From contig NZ_NRIR01000006.1 of NCBI RefSeq assembly GCF_002282855.1, positions 1-64,000 on the forward strand: a stretch of DNA of 64,000 nt. Direction: 5' to 3'. The notes beneath the pieces are model-generated. The model ran no database searches and was not told where the DNA came from. It saw nothing but the letters and a program-made list of their open reading frames with translations. The translations under genes and the position numbers were made by a program. Below are positions 55,001 to 63,763 of this stretch, in pieces; the stretch's first letter is position 1; the number at the start of each line of letters is the position of its first letter. This stretch comes from Paraferrimonas sedimenticola (GTDB taxonomy: Bacteria; Pseudomonadota; Gammaproteobacteria; Enterobacterales; Shewanellaceae).

Positions 55001-55035
55001 GGTTCAGCCTCGGTTCAGCTGGACCAGCCTACACT
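55001..55035 (+). promoter_or_regulatory. PhoP-type box and -10 of the first tandem OMP gene
   Basis: GGTTCA (55001-55006), five bases, GGTTCA (55012-55017), 12 bases, TACACT (55030-55035). No recognisable -35, as expected for an activator-dependent promoter. Confidence 0.75.
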
Positions 55036-55076
55036 GCTCCCAACAACAAAACACAGAGTTTTTAATGGAGAGCAAC

Positions 55077-55715
55077 ATGAAACTAACTCGTATCACTTCT
55101 GTCATCGCTGGCACCACCCTAATGGCGGCCGCCGCACCTTCTTTTGCAGCTGAATACTTTATCGGTGGTAACATCGGTGCTCAGCAAAACGAAATTCGCG
55201 CTAACACTCTAAACAGCATTGAGCCAGAGCCAATGAACCTAATGCCATACTCTGGCACTAAGCGTGAGCGCGACCCGTTTTACGAGCTGCGTGCCGGTGC
55301 TTATTTTGGCGATGCTTCACAGCACCGTGCCACTGTTAGCTACAGCTGGAACTCTGGCAAAATTTCTTCGCTAGAAGGTACTAAGTTTGACCAGCAAAAC
55401 CTGTTGGCCTCATACGACTACCTAATTCCAGTGACTGCTGACAAGCGTCTAAACGTATATGTGGGTGCCACCATTGGTAGCGCCTACACCAAGATGGACC
55501 AAAGCGGTTCTAGCAACGACTTTGTATACGGCGCACAGGTTGGTTTGAACTACCGCCTGACCGACAAGCTAAGCGCTGACTTGGGCTACCGTTACCTGAA
55601 GCAAGACTACAAGAAAGGCAACCTGCCAGAAGTTGCACCAACCTCTATCGAGTACGCAGAGTTTTCTTTGAACAACACTCAGCAACTGTACTTGGGTCTA
55701 GACTATCGCTTCTAA
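55077..55715 (+). CDS. OmpA/OprH-like small outer-membrane barrel, tandem copy 1
   Basis: A 212-residue exported protein (ATG 55077, GGAG 7 bp upstream; signal peptide ending FAA). The mature part is the size of an eight-stranded barrel and ends in LGLDYRF. It is a paralogue of the next gene: shared SYDYL, VYGAQ, GYRYLKQD and QLYLGxDYRF blocks. A PhoP-type promoter lies 42 bp upstream, and phoPQ follows after the second copy, recalling oprH-phoPQ of Pseudomonas. Confidence 0.85.
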   Translation: MKLTRITSVIAGTTLMAAAAPSFAAEYFIGGNIGAQQNEIRANTLNSIEPEPMNLMPYSGTKRERDPFYELRAGAYFGDASQHRATVSYSWNSGKISSLEGTKFDQQNLLASYDYLIPVTADKRLNVYVGATIGSAYTKMDQSGSSNDFVYGAQVGLNYRLTDKLSADLGYRYLKQDYKKGNLPEVAPTSIEYAEFSLNNTQQLYLGLDYRF

Positions 55716-55730
55716 GCTAGCTTCCCCTTT

Positions 55731-55752
55731 GGGCGCCGTAAGGCGCCCTTTT
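55731..55752 (+). terminator. Terminator of tandem OMP copy 1
   Basis: A 7-bp stem gggcgcc / ggcgccc with GTAA loop followed by TTTTT. Confidence 0.88.
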
Positions 55753-55799
55753 TATTGGATTTTTTTCTCTCTTTAGCTGAATTTGGAAAAATAATTCCT

Positions 55800-55834
55800 T
55801 GTTCAGGTTCAATTCAGCCACCTCTGTATACACT
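55800..55834 (+). promoter_or_regulatory. PhoP-type box and -10 of the second tandem OMP gene
   Basis: TGTTCA (55800-55805), five bases, AATTCA (55811-55816), 12 bases, TACACT (55829-55834). Confidence 0.7.
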
Positions 55835-55895
55835 CTCCGCCGTCATCAAAACGAAGCCAACACGACTTGGCAGAACATTTTCCTCGGAGAGAATA

Positions 55896-56447
55896 ATGAA
55901 CGTTAAACAATCAATTATCGCTGCTGTAGCCGCTACCGCTTTGACCGCACCTGCCATGGCTGCTGATTTGTTCATCGGTGCCACCGTTGGTAACCAGTGG
56001 ACTGAAACCAAAGGCGCTGCTAAAGAGACTTCTTCAAACTCTAACATCGGCCTGCGCGCTGGTGCCATCTTGAACGATACTCACCGTTTCACTGGTACCT
56101 ACACTCGCTCTGAAGGCGTTCACGGTTCTAAAGACAAAGGCGAGTCTCGCAACCACAACATCATCGCGTCTTACGACTACCTAGTTAAGCTAGACGACGC
56201 TGGTAAAGTTGACTGGTTCATCGGTGCAAGCGTTGGCGCTGGTATCTTCAAAGATGCAGGCCTAGGCAACGAAGCGACTCCTGTATACGGTGCTCAAACT
56301 GGTTTCTCTTACCAGTTCGACAACGGTGTTCGTACTGAAGTTGGCTACCGCTACCTGAAGCAAGACACCAAGTTCAAAGTTGAAGAGCAAAGCTTCAAAG
56401 TAAACAGCACTTCACAGCTTTACTTGGGTGTAGACTACCGCTTCTAA
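55896..56447 (+). CDS. OmpA/OprH-like small outer-membrane barrel, tandem copy 2
   Basis: A 183-residue exported protein (ATG 55896; signal peptide ending AMA). It is homologous to the preceding gene (SYDYLV, VYGAQTGF, EVGYRYLKQD, LYLGVDYRF) but shorter. The codon use is that of a highly expressed gene. It has its own PhoP-type promoter and terminator. Confidence 0.85.
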   Translation: MNVKQSIIAAVAATALTAPAMAADLFIGATVGNQWTETKGAAKETSSNSNIGLRAGAILNDTHRFTGTYTRSEGVHGSKDKGESRNHNIIASYDYLVKLDDAGKVDWFIGASVGAGIFKDAGLGNEATPVYGAQTGFSYQFDNGVRTEVGYRYLKQDTKFKVEEQSFKVNSTSQLYLGVDYRF

Positions 56448-56469
56448 GCGAGTCTCGACTCAATCGAAG

Positions 56470-56495
56470 AAGGCGCCTTATGGCGCCTTTTTTGC
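56470..56495 (+). terminator. Terminator of tandem OMP copy 2
   Basis: An 8-bp stem aaggcgcc / ggcgcctt with TTAT loop followed by TTTTTTG. Confidence 0.88.
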
Positions 56496-56541
56496 GTCCA
56501 TTGCCGTCTCAGTTATTAGTTATCGCTAAACTTAACAACCA

Positions 56542-56576
56542 AGTTCAGCTAGGGTTAAGTCGTTATACATTACACT
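56542..56576 (+). promoter_or_regulatory. PhoP-type box and -10 of phoP
   Basis: AGTTCA (56542-56547), five bases, GGTTAA (56553-56558), 12 bases, TACACT (56571-56576). This suggests autoregulation of phoPQ. Confidence 0.7.
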
Positions 56577-56644
56577 AGCGTCTTAATTGGCATAGCCTCG
56601 TATTCGGGCTACACTAGCCAGACCACTTAAGGGGCTAATTTATC

Positions 56645-57319
56645 ATGAGAATTCTTGTAGTAGAGGACGATCCAATCCTCTCTCACCACCTCAAAGTTCA
56701 ACTCGAAGAGATGGGCAATGTGGTGCAAGTGGCACCAAACGCCAAAGAAGGTTTGTACCAAGCCACTAACTACCCAATTGAGGTAGCTGTAGTGGATTTG
56801 GGTCTACCGGATCAAGACGGCATCAGCCTAATCGCGCAAATGCGTGAGGCTGACGTGCGCGCGCCTGTGCTTATCTTAACCGCCCGTGTTAACTGGCAGG
56901 ACAAGGTAGAAGGCCTCAACGCAGGTGCTGACGATTACTTGGTTAAGCCTTTCCAGAAAGAAGAGCTCGTGGCTCGCTTAAACGCGCTTGTGCGTCGTAG
57001 CGCCGGTTTTGTCAAAACCGTGATTACCTGCGAGCACTTGGAGCTAGATTTAGCCGCTAAGCAAGTAACTCTGGCCAACGAGCCAATGGAAATCACCGCG
57101 TTTGAGTACCAAATTCTCGAATACTTGATGCGCCACCACCAAGAAGTGGTGTCAAAGCAGCGTCTACTAGACGTTTTGTATGGCGATAAAGATGGCGATC
57201 CTAACACCATTGAGGTGATGGTCTCGCGTCTGCGTAAAAAGCTGAACGCCGGTGGTTTGGACAACTCGATTGCCACCATTCGCGGTCAAGGCTACAAATT
57301 TAGCCGGTCATGCAACTAA
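56645..57319 (+). CDS. phoP: PhoP-like OmpR-family response regulator
   Basis: A 224-residue response regulator. The receiver has the acidic pair in VEDDP, phospho-acceptor Asp51 (VVDLGLPDQDG), and Lys in DYLVKPF; the C-terminal winged helix ends in TIRGQGYKF. HHLKVQ and ARxxWQDKVEgLxAGADDYL match PhoP closely. It overlaps phoQ, so the two are translationally coupled. Confidence 0.9.
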   Translation: MRILVVEDDPILSHHLKVQLEEMGNVVQVAPNAKEGLYQATNYPIEVAVVDLGLPDQDGISLIAQMREADVRAPVLILTARVNWQDKVEGLNAGADDYLVKPFQKEELVARLNALVRRSAGFVKTVITCEHLELDLAAKQVTLANEPMEITAFEYQILEYLMRHHQEVVSKQRLLDVLYGDKDGDPNTIEVMVSRLRKKLNAGGLDNSIATIRGQGYKFSRSCN

Positions 57320-58680
57320 TGCGATTTCTTCGACCCAAAAAACGCCTGCTCACGCGGGTGTTTTTGACTTCGATTGGCATTATCGCCATGGTGGGCTTCG
57401 GTCTCGCCCTAATGGTGAACGAACAACACGTTCAAAACAGCTACAACAAAGAAACCGCCAAGCTCATCGCTCAAATCCCAAATGTGGCTGCTGAGTTGCG
57501 CGAGCACGACTTGATACCGGCGGACTCCACTTGGCTGGAAGAAAACACCACTCAGAAGCAATATTTAATGGCCTCCTGCTCAGTGAACTACGACCAGGTT
57601 TGGACCTCGGTTGCCGCTGTAGACTTAGGACTGTTCGATACTTGTGAGCGCTTTAACTTAATCCGTAATGACGCTCCTCCCTACTATCTGACGCTCGCGG
57701 ATCAGAAAAATTACTTCATCTACCTGCTTGAAGTAGAGCTAGGTGGCAACCCATACAATCTTTTGGTGATGAAAGACTCGCAAAGTATCGAGCAAGACTA
57801 CGACCGCTTTGCCCGCAACACTTTCATCAAACTAGCCGTGGTACTAGCGCTCGCTACGGTGTTGATGATTTCAGCGGGCTACTGGGGGATGCGTCCCCTA
57901 GTGAAGATGCAAAGTGAGCTGCAACGAATCTCCGACGGTAAAACACAACAGTTGTCTGGTCAGTATCCTGTGGAGCTCGATGGTGTCACCAGTGCGGTTA
58001 ACCAACTGATTAAGCAATCCGGTGCCCAGCAAGACAGATACCAAAACGCCATGAATGACTTGGCCCACAGCTTGAAAACTCGTTTGGCGGCGGTTCATGC
58101 GCTAATGGACGACAACACGCTGCAGCGCCACCAGCTGATGGATAAGGTGATGGACCAAGTGGGTCAAATGGACCTGCTGGTAAAATATCAACTCAAGCGC
58201 GCCATGCTCGGCCGCCAAGGTTTGGCTCAAGAGCAAACTGAAATGGCGCCAATCCTAACCCAAATGAGCAATATGCTCGACAAGGTATATCAGGATAAGC
58301 AAGTGAGCTACCAGCAGCGGGTCGCTGCCGATGTTTGCTTCCCTGGCAACAAAGGCGACTTAATGGAGCTGTTGGGCAACTTGATGGAAAACGCTTTTCG
58401 CTTGTGTATCTCGCAAGTGCTGGTGACTGCCACTCAGCACCAAGACAAGTTAGTGATCACGGTAGAAGACGACGGCGAAGGGGTAGCTCCTGAGATGCGC
58501 GATAAGATTTTACAGCGCGGAGTTCGCGCCGACACCAACTCTCCAGGGCAAGGCATTGGACTGGCCGTGTGTAGTGAAATCGTGGCCTCATATCAAGGGG
58601 TGTTGCACATTGAGACGTCCGAGCTTGAAGGTGCAAAATTCGAAATCCACATCCCTACTTTGGACGAATCACAAGCTTAA
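57310..58680 (+). CDS. phoQ: PhoQ-like sensor histidine kinase
   Basis: A 456-residue kinase with two membrane helices (about 18-36 and 175-193) and a periplasmic sensor (about 37-172). The H box is DLAHSLKTRLAAV (His253), where the usual Pro is Arg. N box NLMENAFRLC and G boxes DDGEGVAP and GQGIGLAV are present. The sensor lacks an obvious acidic cluster but has two Cys (90, 112) that could form a disulfide. The start may be 57310 or the TAATG-overlapping 57319. Confidence 0.88.
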   Translation: MQLMRFLRPKKRLLTRVFLTSIGIIAMVGFGLALMVNEQHVQNSYNKETAKLIAQIPNVAAELREHDLIPADSTWLEENTTQKQYLMASCSVNYDQVWTSVAAVDLGLFDTCERFNLIRNDAPPYYLTLADQKNYFIYLLEVELGGNPYNLLVMKDSQSIEQDYDRFARNTFIKLAVVLALATVLMISAGYWGMRPLVKMQSELQRISDGKTQQLSGQYPVELDGVTSAVNQLIKQSGAQQDRYQNAMNDLAHSLKTRLAAVHALMDDNTLQRHQLMDKVMDQVGQMDLLVKYQLKRAMLGRQGLAQEQTEMAPILTQMSNMLDKVYQDKQVSYQQRVAADVCFPGNKGDLMELLGNLMENAFRLCISQVLVTATQHQDKLVITVEDDGEGVAPEMRDKILQRGVRADTNSPGQGIGLAVCSEIVASYQGVLHIETSELEGAKFEIHIPTLDESQA

Positions 58681-59015
58681 TCTCTCGCCCGCAAGGACAC
58701 CACCGACGCGGGCGTTATCTCTCCTCGACAAGTTCGCTGAAGCTTTTCAAGCTGAGTACGCATTTCCGCTTCAAATAGCACGCAAGCGTGCAAGGGGTTT
58801 TTGGCCCGTTCTCTTAAGCGATCCAAGTGAGATTGGTAGGCTTCCAAGCGCCCTCTTCGCTCATGGCTCACTCGCGCCAGCATGTCGTTCAGCAAAGCGC
58901 TACGATGCCGCTCAAAAGCGATAGGGTCTCGCTTGGCAAGCTCGGCTAACGCCTGCCAATCGATTTCAGGAGAGGTGTCACTCAAGGCTAGCTCCAAACA
59001 ATGACTTTTTATCAA
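58677..59015 (-). CDS. DUF3135 family protein
   Basis: A 112-residue helical, soluble protein fitting DUF3135 (EIDWQALAELAKRDPIAFERHRSALLNDML). Function unknown. It overlaps the phoQ stop by 4 bp on the opposite strand. Confidence 0.75.
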   Translation of the reverse strand: MIKSHCLELALSDTSPEIDWQALAELAKRDPIAFERHRSALLNDMLARVSHERRGRLEAYQSHLDRLRERAKNPLHACVLFEAEMRTQLEKLQRTCRGEITPASVVSLRARD

Positions 59016-59045
59016 GCCTAGTTCAGAGCCGGGATTTTTGCCCCG

Positions 59046-59993
59046 TTACAGCCAGCCTTTTCTTCGGAAAAACAGATAGGTACCGACCGCACTGGCAAGC
59101 ATCATGCCCAATGCCATGGGGTAACCAAACTGCCAATCCAGCTCTGGCATATTGGCAAAGTTCATCCCGTAGCTACTGGCAATCACAGTCGGTGGCAGGA
59201 ACACCACAGCGGCAACCGAGAAGATTTTAATGATCTTGTTTTGCTGCAGACCGCTTAAACCCACTGCGGCGTCGAGCAAGAAGTTTAACTTGTCGAAGAT
59301 GAACTGGCTGTGGGGCATCAAGGAATCGACGTCCGCCAGCATTTCTTTGAGATCTTTAACGTTGTCGTCGTGCAGCTGCTTGCGATAATAGCGGTTCATG
59401 TAACGCAGTGAACGTTGCGTATCGAGCAAACTCAAGCGAATTTTACCGTTGGCATCTTCCTGCATGGTAATTAGCTTAAAGATGTCGTCCAACTCTTGCG
59501 CGTTGAGCGCCTGATCGCCGACGTTCTCCAGCACGGTATAAACGTCTTCAATTAAATCCGACAGGTACTCAACCTTTAGGTTAAACAGCTCAAGGAAAAG
59601 ATCTGCAGGAGTTTCGGCATCTAAGCGGCCTAAGCGCAAGTAGTTGCGCAACAGGCGAATCAGGCCCACGTCTTCTTCGCGAATGGTGATCAGCAAGTTT
59701 GGACGCAAGTTAAACGAAACGTTAACCGCTTTAAGATCAGTGCCTAAGCGCTGCGGAAACAAGCTATTGATGTGCAGGCCGTCTTTGTCGGTGTAAAAAC
59801 GCGCCGAGGCCTCAATCTCGTTGAAGTCGTCTTCTTCGGGGACTTCTTCGACAAAATAACTGGAAAGCCACTGACGCTCGTCTTCTTCGGGTTGATACAC
59901 GTCCAACCACAGCGTACCGTCAGGAATGGCATCGCTCACCGTGAGTTCGATGCTCTGTAGGGATTGATTTTGGTATAGGTATGCGGTGATCAC
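59046..59993 (-). CDS. corA: Magnesium/cobalt transporter CorA
   Basis: A 315-residue CorA family channel. The cytoplasmic domain (about 1-255) is followed by two membrane helices with the signature YGMNF between them and a final basic RRKGWL. I start at the GTG at 59993 because GGGGGAAG lies just upstream, and the length then matches E. coli CorA (316). Mg2+ uptake next to the Mg2+-responsive phoPQ is suggestive, but I see no PhoP-type box in front of it. Confidence 0.92.
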   Translation of the reverse strand: MITAYLYQNQSLQSIELTVSDAIPDGTLWLDVYQPEEDERQWLSSYFVEEVPEEDDFNEIEASARFYTDKDGLHINSLFPQRLGTDLKAVNVSFNLRPNLLITIREEDVGLIRLLRNYLRLGRLDAETPADLFLELFNLKVEYLSDLIEDVYTVLENVGDQALNAQELDDIFKLITMQEDANGKIRLSLLDTQRSLRYMNRYYRKQLHDDNVKDLKEMLADVDSLMPHSQFIFDKLNFLLDAAVGLSGLQQNKIIKIFSVAAVVFLPPTVIASSYGMNFANMPELDWQFGYPMALGMMLASAVGTYLFFRRKGWL

Positions 59994-60092
59994 AGCGCTT
60001 CCCCCATTCTGAATGGCTTTCGAATGGGCGCTAGTGTACAGCAAGCACTCTCAATTGCAGAAGAAAATCTTAGCTTTTACCAAGTTAACGGC

Positions 60093-60470
60093 TTATTTGG
60101 TCTCGGCTAACTGAATAATGACACTTTCTAGCGGTGAAATTCGAATGGTCTGGCCGTCAACCGTGACTAGGACCTTAGACTCAATATCGCCTTTGTGGGC
60201 CAAGTATTCTACCGAAGCACCTGTGTTGGGATTGGTAATGGTGACACGCATTAATTGCTGATTGTCGATGTAGCGCCAACCCATAAACGCCGCACTGCCT
60301 ATGAGCAGCGCGCCCAAGCAAAACACAGCGTAAAAGCGAAACAAGGCTTTGCGCGACATTGCAGTAACGTCAGCGCTGGGTTCAACTTGCTCGGTTTTGG
60401 CTTTAGAGCGCTTTAACAGCATCATGCTGAAAATCAAAACCACAACGGTGACAAGCAACTTGGTAAGCAC
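60093..60470 (-). CDS. Small membrane protein, unknown
   Basis: A 125-residue protein with two hydrophobic segments (about 3-18 and 47-68) and a C-terminal soluble beta region (MRVTITNPNTGASVEYLAHKGDIE...). Family not recognised. It is divergent from the GNAT gene, with very short spacing. Confidence 0.68.
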   Translation of the reverse strand: MLTKLLVTVVVLIFSMMLLKRSKAKTEQVEPSADVTAMSRKALFRFYAVFCLGALLIGSAAFMGWRYIDNQQLMRVTITNPNTGASVEYLAHKGDIESKVLVTVDGQTIRISPLESVIIQLAETK

Positions 60471-60510
60471 TAAGATTCTCCCAAAATCAGTAGAGTGCCA
60501 GTATACCCCA

Positions 60511-60981
60511 GTGAGTGTTAAAGAATACCAGCCAGATCACAACCGCCAACCTGAACCAACAAATTGGCGGGTAGAAGCTGTGCCTAGCAGTCACTTTCCG
60601 CTGATTCAGCGCTTTTATCAGGCGCATTACAAAAGCGCCAGAGTGAAGTCCCACGATTTGGTGTGGCAACTATTGCTAAATAACCAGCGAGTAGCCGTGA
60701 TGCGCTTGCTGCCGATTGGCTCAGACTGGTTACTAAGTGGCTTAGTGGTCGACTCGGCAATGCGCCGCAAAGGACTCGCCGCACACTTGTTAAACCAAGC
60801 TTTGACCCAGTACTCAAGCGATTGCTACCTGTTTTGTGATGCTTCGCTGACGCCCTTATACCGAAAATCCGGATTCACAGGGGTGAATCCGGATTCATTA
60901 CCGACTGAACTGAGAGGGCGTTTTCACACCTATCGGCGCGCTCAAACCAGCTTAGTAGCCATGTTTAGGCCAACGCCTTAA
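60511..60981 (+). CDS. GNAT-family acetyltransferase
   Basis: A protein of about 156 residues if started at the GTG at 60511. Acetyl-CoA-binding motif A is VDSAMRRKGLAAHLL. The end CDASLTPLYRKSGF is typical of GNAT. Substrate unknown. The start is uncertain because no ribosome site is clear. It overlaps the convergent SDR gene by 4 bp. Confidence 0.78.
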   Translation: MSVKEYQPDHNRQPEPTNWRVEAVPSSHFPLIQRFYQAHYKSARVKSHDLVWQLLLNNQRVAVMRLLPIGSDWLLSGLVVDSAMRRKGLAAHLLNQALTQYSSDCYLFCDASLTPLYRKSGFTGVNPDSLPTELRGRFHTYRRAQTSLVAMFRPTP

Positions 60982-61739
60982 AACGAAACGCCACCATCAA
61001 CTTCAATCACGCGACCGTTTACATAGTCATTCTCGACAATGTAGCGAGCGGTCGATGCAATCTCATCGGCTTGGCCTAAACGGCCCACAGGGACCATTTT
61101 CTCAAGACGCTCTAGCATTTCAGGTTTCATGCCCGCAGTCATTTCGGTCTCGATAACACCAGGTGCGATCGCCGCACAACGAATGTTGTGACGCGCCAAT
61201 TCGCGCGCCCAAGTGACTGTCATGGCCGCCACACCGGCTTTTGACGCCGAGTAGTTGCTTTGACCCATGTTGCCGGCCCGTGCTACAGACGACATGTTGA
61301 TGATCACGCCTTGTTGGCCAGAGCGGATCATGGCCGCAGCACCTTCGCGGCCACACAAAAAACTACCCGCAAGGTTAACCCCAATTACAGCGTTGAATTG
61401 GGCCAGCGACATTTTCTCGCGAATTTCGCCGTCTTTGGCTTTAAGCAACATGCCGTCACGCAGAATGCCTGCGTTATTGATCAGCACGTTAACTTTGCCA
61501 AAGTCTTCGAGAATGTAGTTGAAGGTATCAGTGATAAGCTCTTCGTCGGTAATGTCGACACAGTAGCCCTGTACTTCGGCACCCGCAGCGCCCAAGTCGC
61601 CTACGGCTTTGTTGAGGTTCTGCTCGTCTGCGTCGATGATCGCCAGTTTAGCGCCAGCGTTGGCAAAGTTAGTCGCCATGGCAAAGCCCAAGCCTCGCGC
61701 GCCACCTGTGATAACCACTACCTGGTCTTTCACTTGCAT
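60978..61739 (-). CDS. SDR oxidoreductase of the ivd-type operon (IvdG/FabG-like)
   Basis: A 253-residue SDR with TGGARGLGFA (residues 11-20), NNAG near 90, catalytic YSASK near 160 and a C-terminal GRVIEVDGGVSF. In Shewanella the equivalent last gene of the branched-chain amino acid (ivd) operon is thought to be a 3-hydroxyacyl-CoA dehydrogenase for isoleucine breakdown; the assignment rests on context. It begins 2 bp after mmsB. Confidence 0.82.
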   Translation of the reverse strand: MQVKDQVVVITGGARGLGFAMATNFANAGAKLAIIDADEQNLNKAVGDLGAAGAEVQGYCVDITDEELITDTFNYILEDFGKVNVLINNAGILRDGMLLKAKDGEIREKMSLAQFNAVIGVNLAGSFLCGREGAAAMIRSGQQGVIINMSSVARAGNMGQSNYSASKAGVAAMTVTWARELARHNIRCAAIAPGVIETEMTAGMKPEMLERLEKMVPVGRLGQADEIASTARYIVENDYVNGRVIEVDGGVSF

Positions 61740-61741
61740 AA

Positions 61742-62632
61742 TTAGTCCTTACGGCTGAAATAATTAAAGATGCTCGAAAAGTCCGCTTTGCCATTGCCGG
61801 CGCGAGCGTGAGCCTGATAAAGGCTTCGAGCTAATGCTCCCATTGGCGCGCTAGACTGACTGCTAAGCGCCGCTTCTGAAGCCAACCCCAAGTCTTTTAC
61901 CATCAAGTCGGTCATGAAGCCACCCTGATAGCCGTGACTGGCTGGAGTTTGCTCCATTACCCCGGGACAAGGATTGTATTTTTCCAGAGTCCAGTTACCG
62001 CCGCTAGACACTTTCATGATGTCTGACAGCACTTTAGGGTCAAGACCATTGTCGATACCCAGCTGCAATGCTTCGCTAGTACCCACCATCAATACCGCCA
62101 ACAATTGGTTGTTGCAGATTTTTGCGACCTGTCCGGCACCACTGTCACCAGCGCGGAACACGTTGGCACCCATGATATCTAAAACATCACGAGCACGCTC
62201 AACCGCGGTCTCTGAGCCCCCACAGATAAAGGTCAGAGTGCCGGCCTGGGCACCAGCAGTACCGCCAGACACTGGCGCATCAACAAAATCGATGCCTTTG
62301 CTCTGAGCCTCAGCCGCCACTGCGCGAGCACTGTCAGCGTCAATGGTGGAGCAATCAATCAGCAAAGTACCTGAGTTAACCTTGGCGATTATGCCCTCTT
62401 CTCCCATGAACAAGCCGCGAACATGCTTGCCCGCTGGTAGCATGCTCACTACACAATCCACGTCAGCAACCGCATCAAGGGCGCTAGCCGCTTGAGTCGC
62501 TCCAGCCGCCACTAACGGGTCAATCGCCGCTTGAACCAAATCGAAGACTTTGACTTGTTTGCCTGCTTTTAGAAGGTTGGCCGCCATTGGCCCACCCATG
62601 TTGCCAAGGCCGATAAAAGCAATACGTTGCAT
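61742..62632 (-). CDS. mmsB: 3-hydroxyisobutyrate dehydrogenase
   Basis: A 296-residue enzyme of valine degradation that oxidises 3-hydroxyisobutyrate with NAD. NAD site GLGNMGGPMA near residues 8-17, substrate-site DAPVSGGTAGA, and catalytic Lys in GQVAKICNNQ. Third in the operon; 1 bp from the hydrolase gene. Confidence 0.93.
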   Translation of the reverse strand: MQRIAFIGLGNMGGPMAANLLKAGKQVKVFDLVQAAIDPLVAAGATQAASALDAVADVDCVVSMLPAGKHVRGLFMGEEGIIAKVNSGTLLIDCSTIDADSARAVAAEAQSKGIDFVDAPVSGGTAGAQAGTLTFICGGSETAVERARDVLDIMGANVFRAGDSGAGQVAKICNNQLLAVLMVGTSEALQLGIDNGLDPKVLSDIMKVSSGGNWTLEKYNPCPGVMEQTPASHGYQGGFMTDLMVKDLGLASEAALSSQSSAPMGALARSLYQAHARAGNGKADFSSIFNYFSRKD

Positions 62633-62633
62633 A

Positions 62634-63755
62634 CTAAGCTCCTTGCTGTTCTAGGTTCGCTAATGGGTGGTCTTGTGCCTCCCATGGCGACTGAGTAATA
62701 CGTTTCACCAAAGCCTCCGGCACCTGCTCTAGGCGCTCATACTGAAACTTGGGCTGACGGTCTTTATCGATAAGCAGTGCGCGCACCCCTTCGACAAAAT
62801 CGCCGTAGGCCAGGGATTGCACTGACATGGCCAGCTCTTCGCGAAAACAAGTAGCCAAGCTTTTGCTTTGCCCTGCCGCGTGTTGGTAATTAATCAGTGC
62901 TAATGAAATTGGGCTACCGGATGCCATGGTTTGCGCCGCGCGAGCCAACCACTTAGGCGCATATTCTAGACTCTCAAAGCGTTTGATAATCTCAGTTAGC
63001 TCGCCTTGCATCAGCTCATCAATTTGCGCTTGATTGTCAGCCAATACGCCGGCTGGCATGTCCACATCACGTTCGGCACTAAGCTCTGTCATACAAGCTT
63101 TCACTCGGCGATGGTTCAGTTCGGCGTTGTTATCCCATGCTTGAGTGCTCAAAAGGTCAATTAGCTTGTCTAGTTGGGCGTTAGCCAAAGAGTAATCCGC
63201 CAGGCCCACGTAGCGGGCGTCTTCGGCATTCAGACCATGGCCTGTCATTCCGAGGAATAAACCCACTTTGCCCGGCATGCGATTGAGGAAGTAGCTCGCA
63301 CCCACATCTGGGTACAGACCAATGGTGACTTCCGGCATGGCGATACGCGAGGTCTCAGTAACCACTCGGTGGCTGGCTCCAGCCATCAAACCCAGGCCAC
63401 CGCCCATCACGATTCCACTACCCCAAACCACGACTGGCTTGGCGTAGGTGTGAATTAAATAATCCACTTGATACTCGTAGGTGAAAAAGTCTCGAGCCCA
63501 GTCGCTAACCCGCTCGGCATCGGCCTTAGCCGCATTAAACAACGACACCACATCGCCACCGGCGCAAAACGCCTTTTCGCCACTGCCTTTAAGCAACACT
63601 GCGGCAACCCGCTCGTCGTTTTGCCAAGCCAGTAGTTGCTCGCTCAGCTGCTTGACCATCTCAAAGCTCAGAGCATTGAGTGACTTGGGCGCGTTTAGGG
63701 TAGCGACACCCAGTTGCTTACCATTGGGGCCGGAGAGAAGTTCAAATTCGACCAT
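62634..63755 (-). CDS. 3-hydroxyisobutyryl-CoA hydrolase (enoyl-CoA hydratase family)
   Basis: A 373-residue crotonase-family enzyme of HIBYL-CoA hydrolase type by length and by GSGIVMGGGLGLM and MPEVTIGLYPDVGASYFL (catalytic Glu and Asp). It frees 3-hydroxyisobutyrate for MmsB in valine catabolism. Equivalent to IvdE of Shewanella. It starts 8 bp after the acyl-CoA dehydrogenase stop. Confidence 0.9.
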   Translation of the reverse strand: MVEFELLSGPNGKQLGVATLNAPKSLNALSFEMVKQLSEQLLAWQNDERVAAVLLKGSGEKAFCAGGDVVSLFNAAKADAERVSDWARDFFTYEYQVDYLIHTYAKPVVVWGSGIVMGGGLGLMAGASHRVVTETSRIAMPEVTIGLYPDVGASYFLNRMPGKVGLFLGMTGHGLNAEDARYVGLADYSLANAQLDKLIDLLSTQAWDNNAELNHRRVKACMTELSAERDVDMPAGVLADNQAQIDELMQGELTEIIKRFESLEYAPKWLARAAQTMASGSPISLALINYQHAAGQSKSLATCFREELAMSVQSLAYGDFVEGVRALLIDKDRQPKFQYERLEQVPEALVKRITQSPWEAQDHPLANLEQQGA

Positions 63756-63763
63756 AGTTCCCT

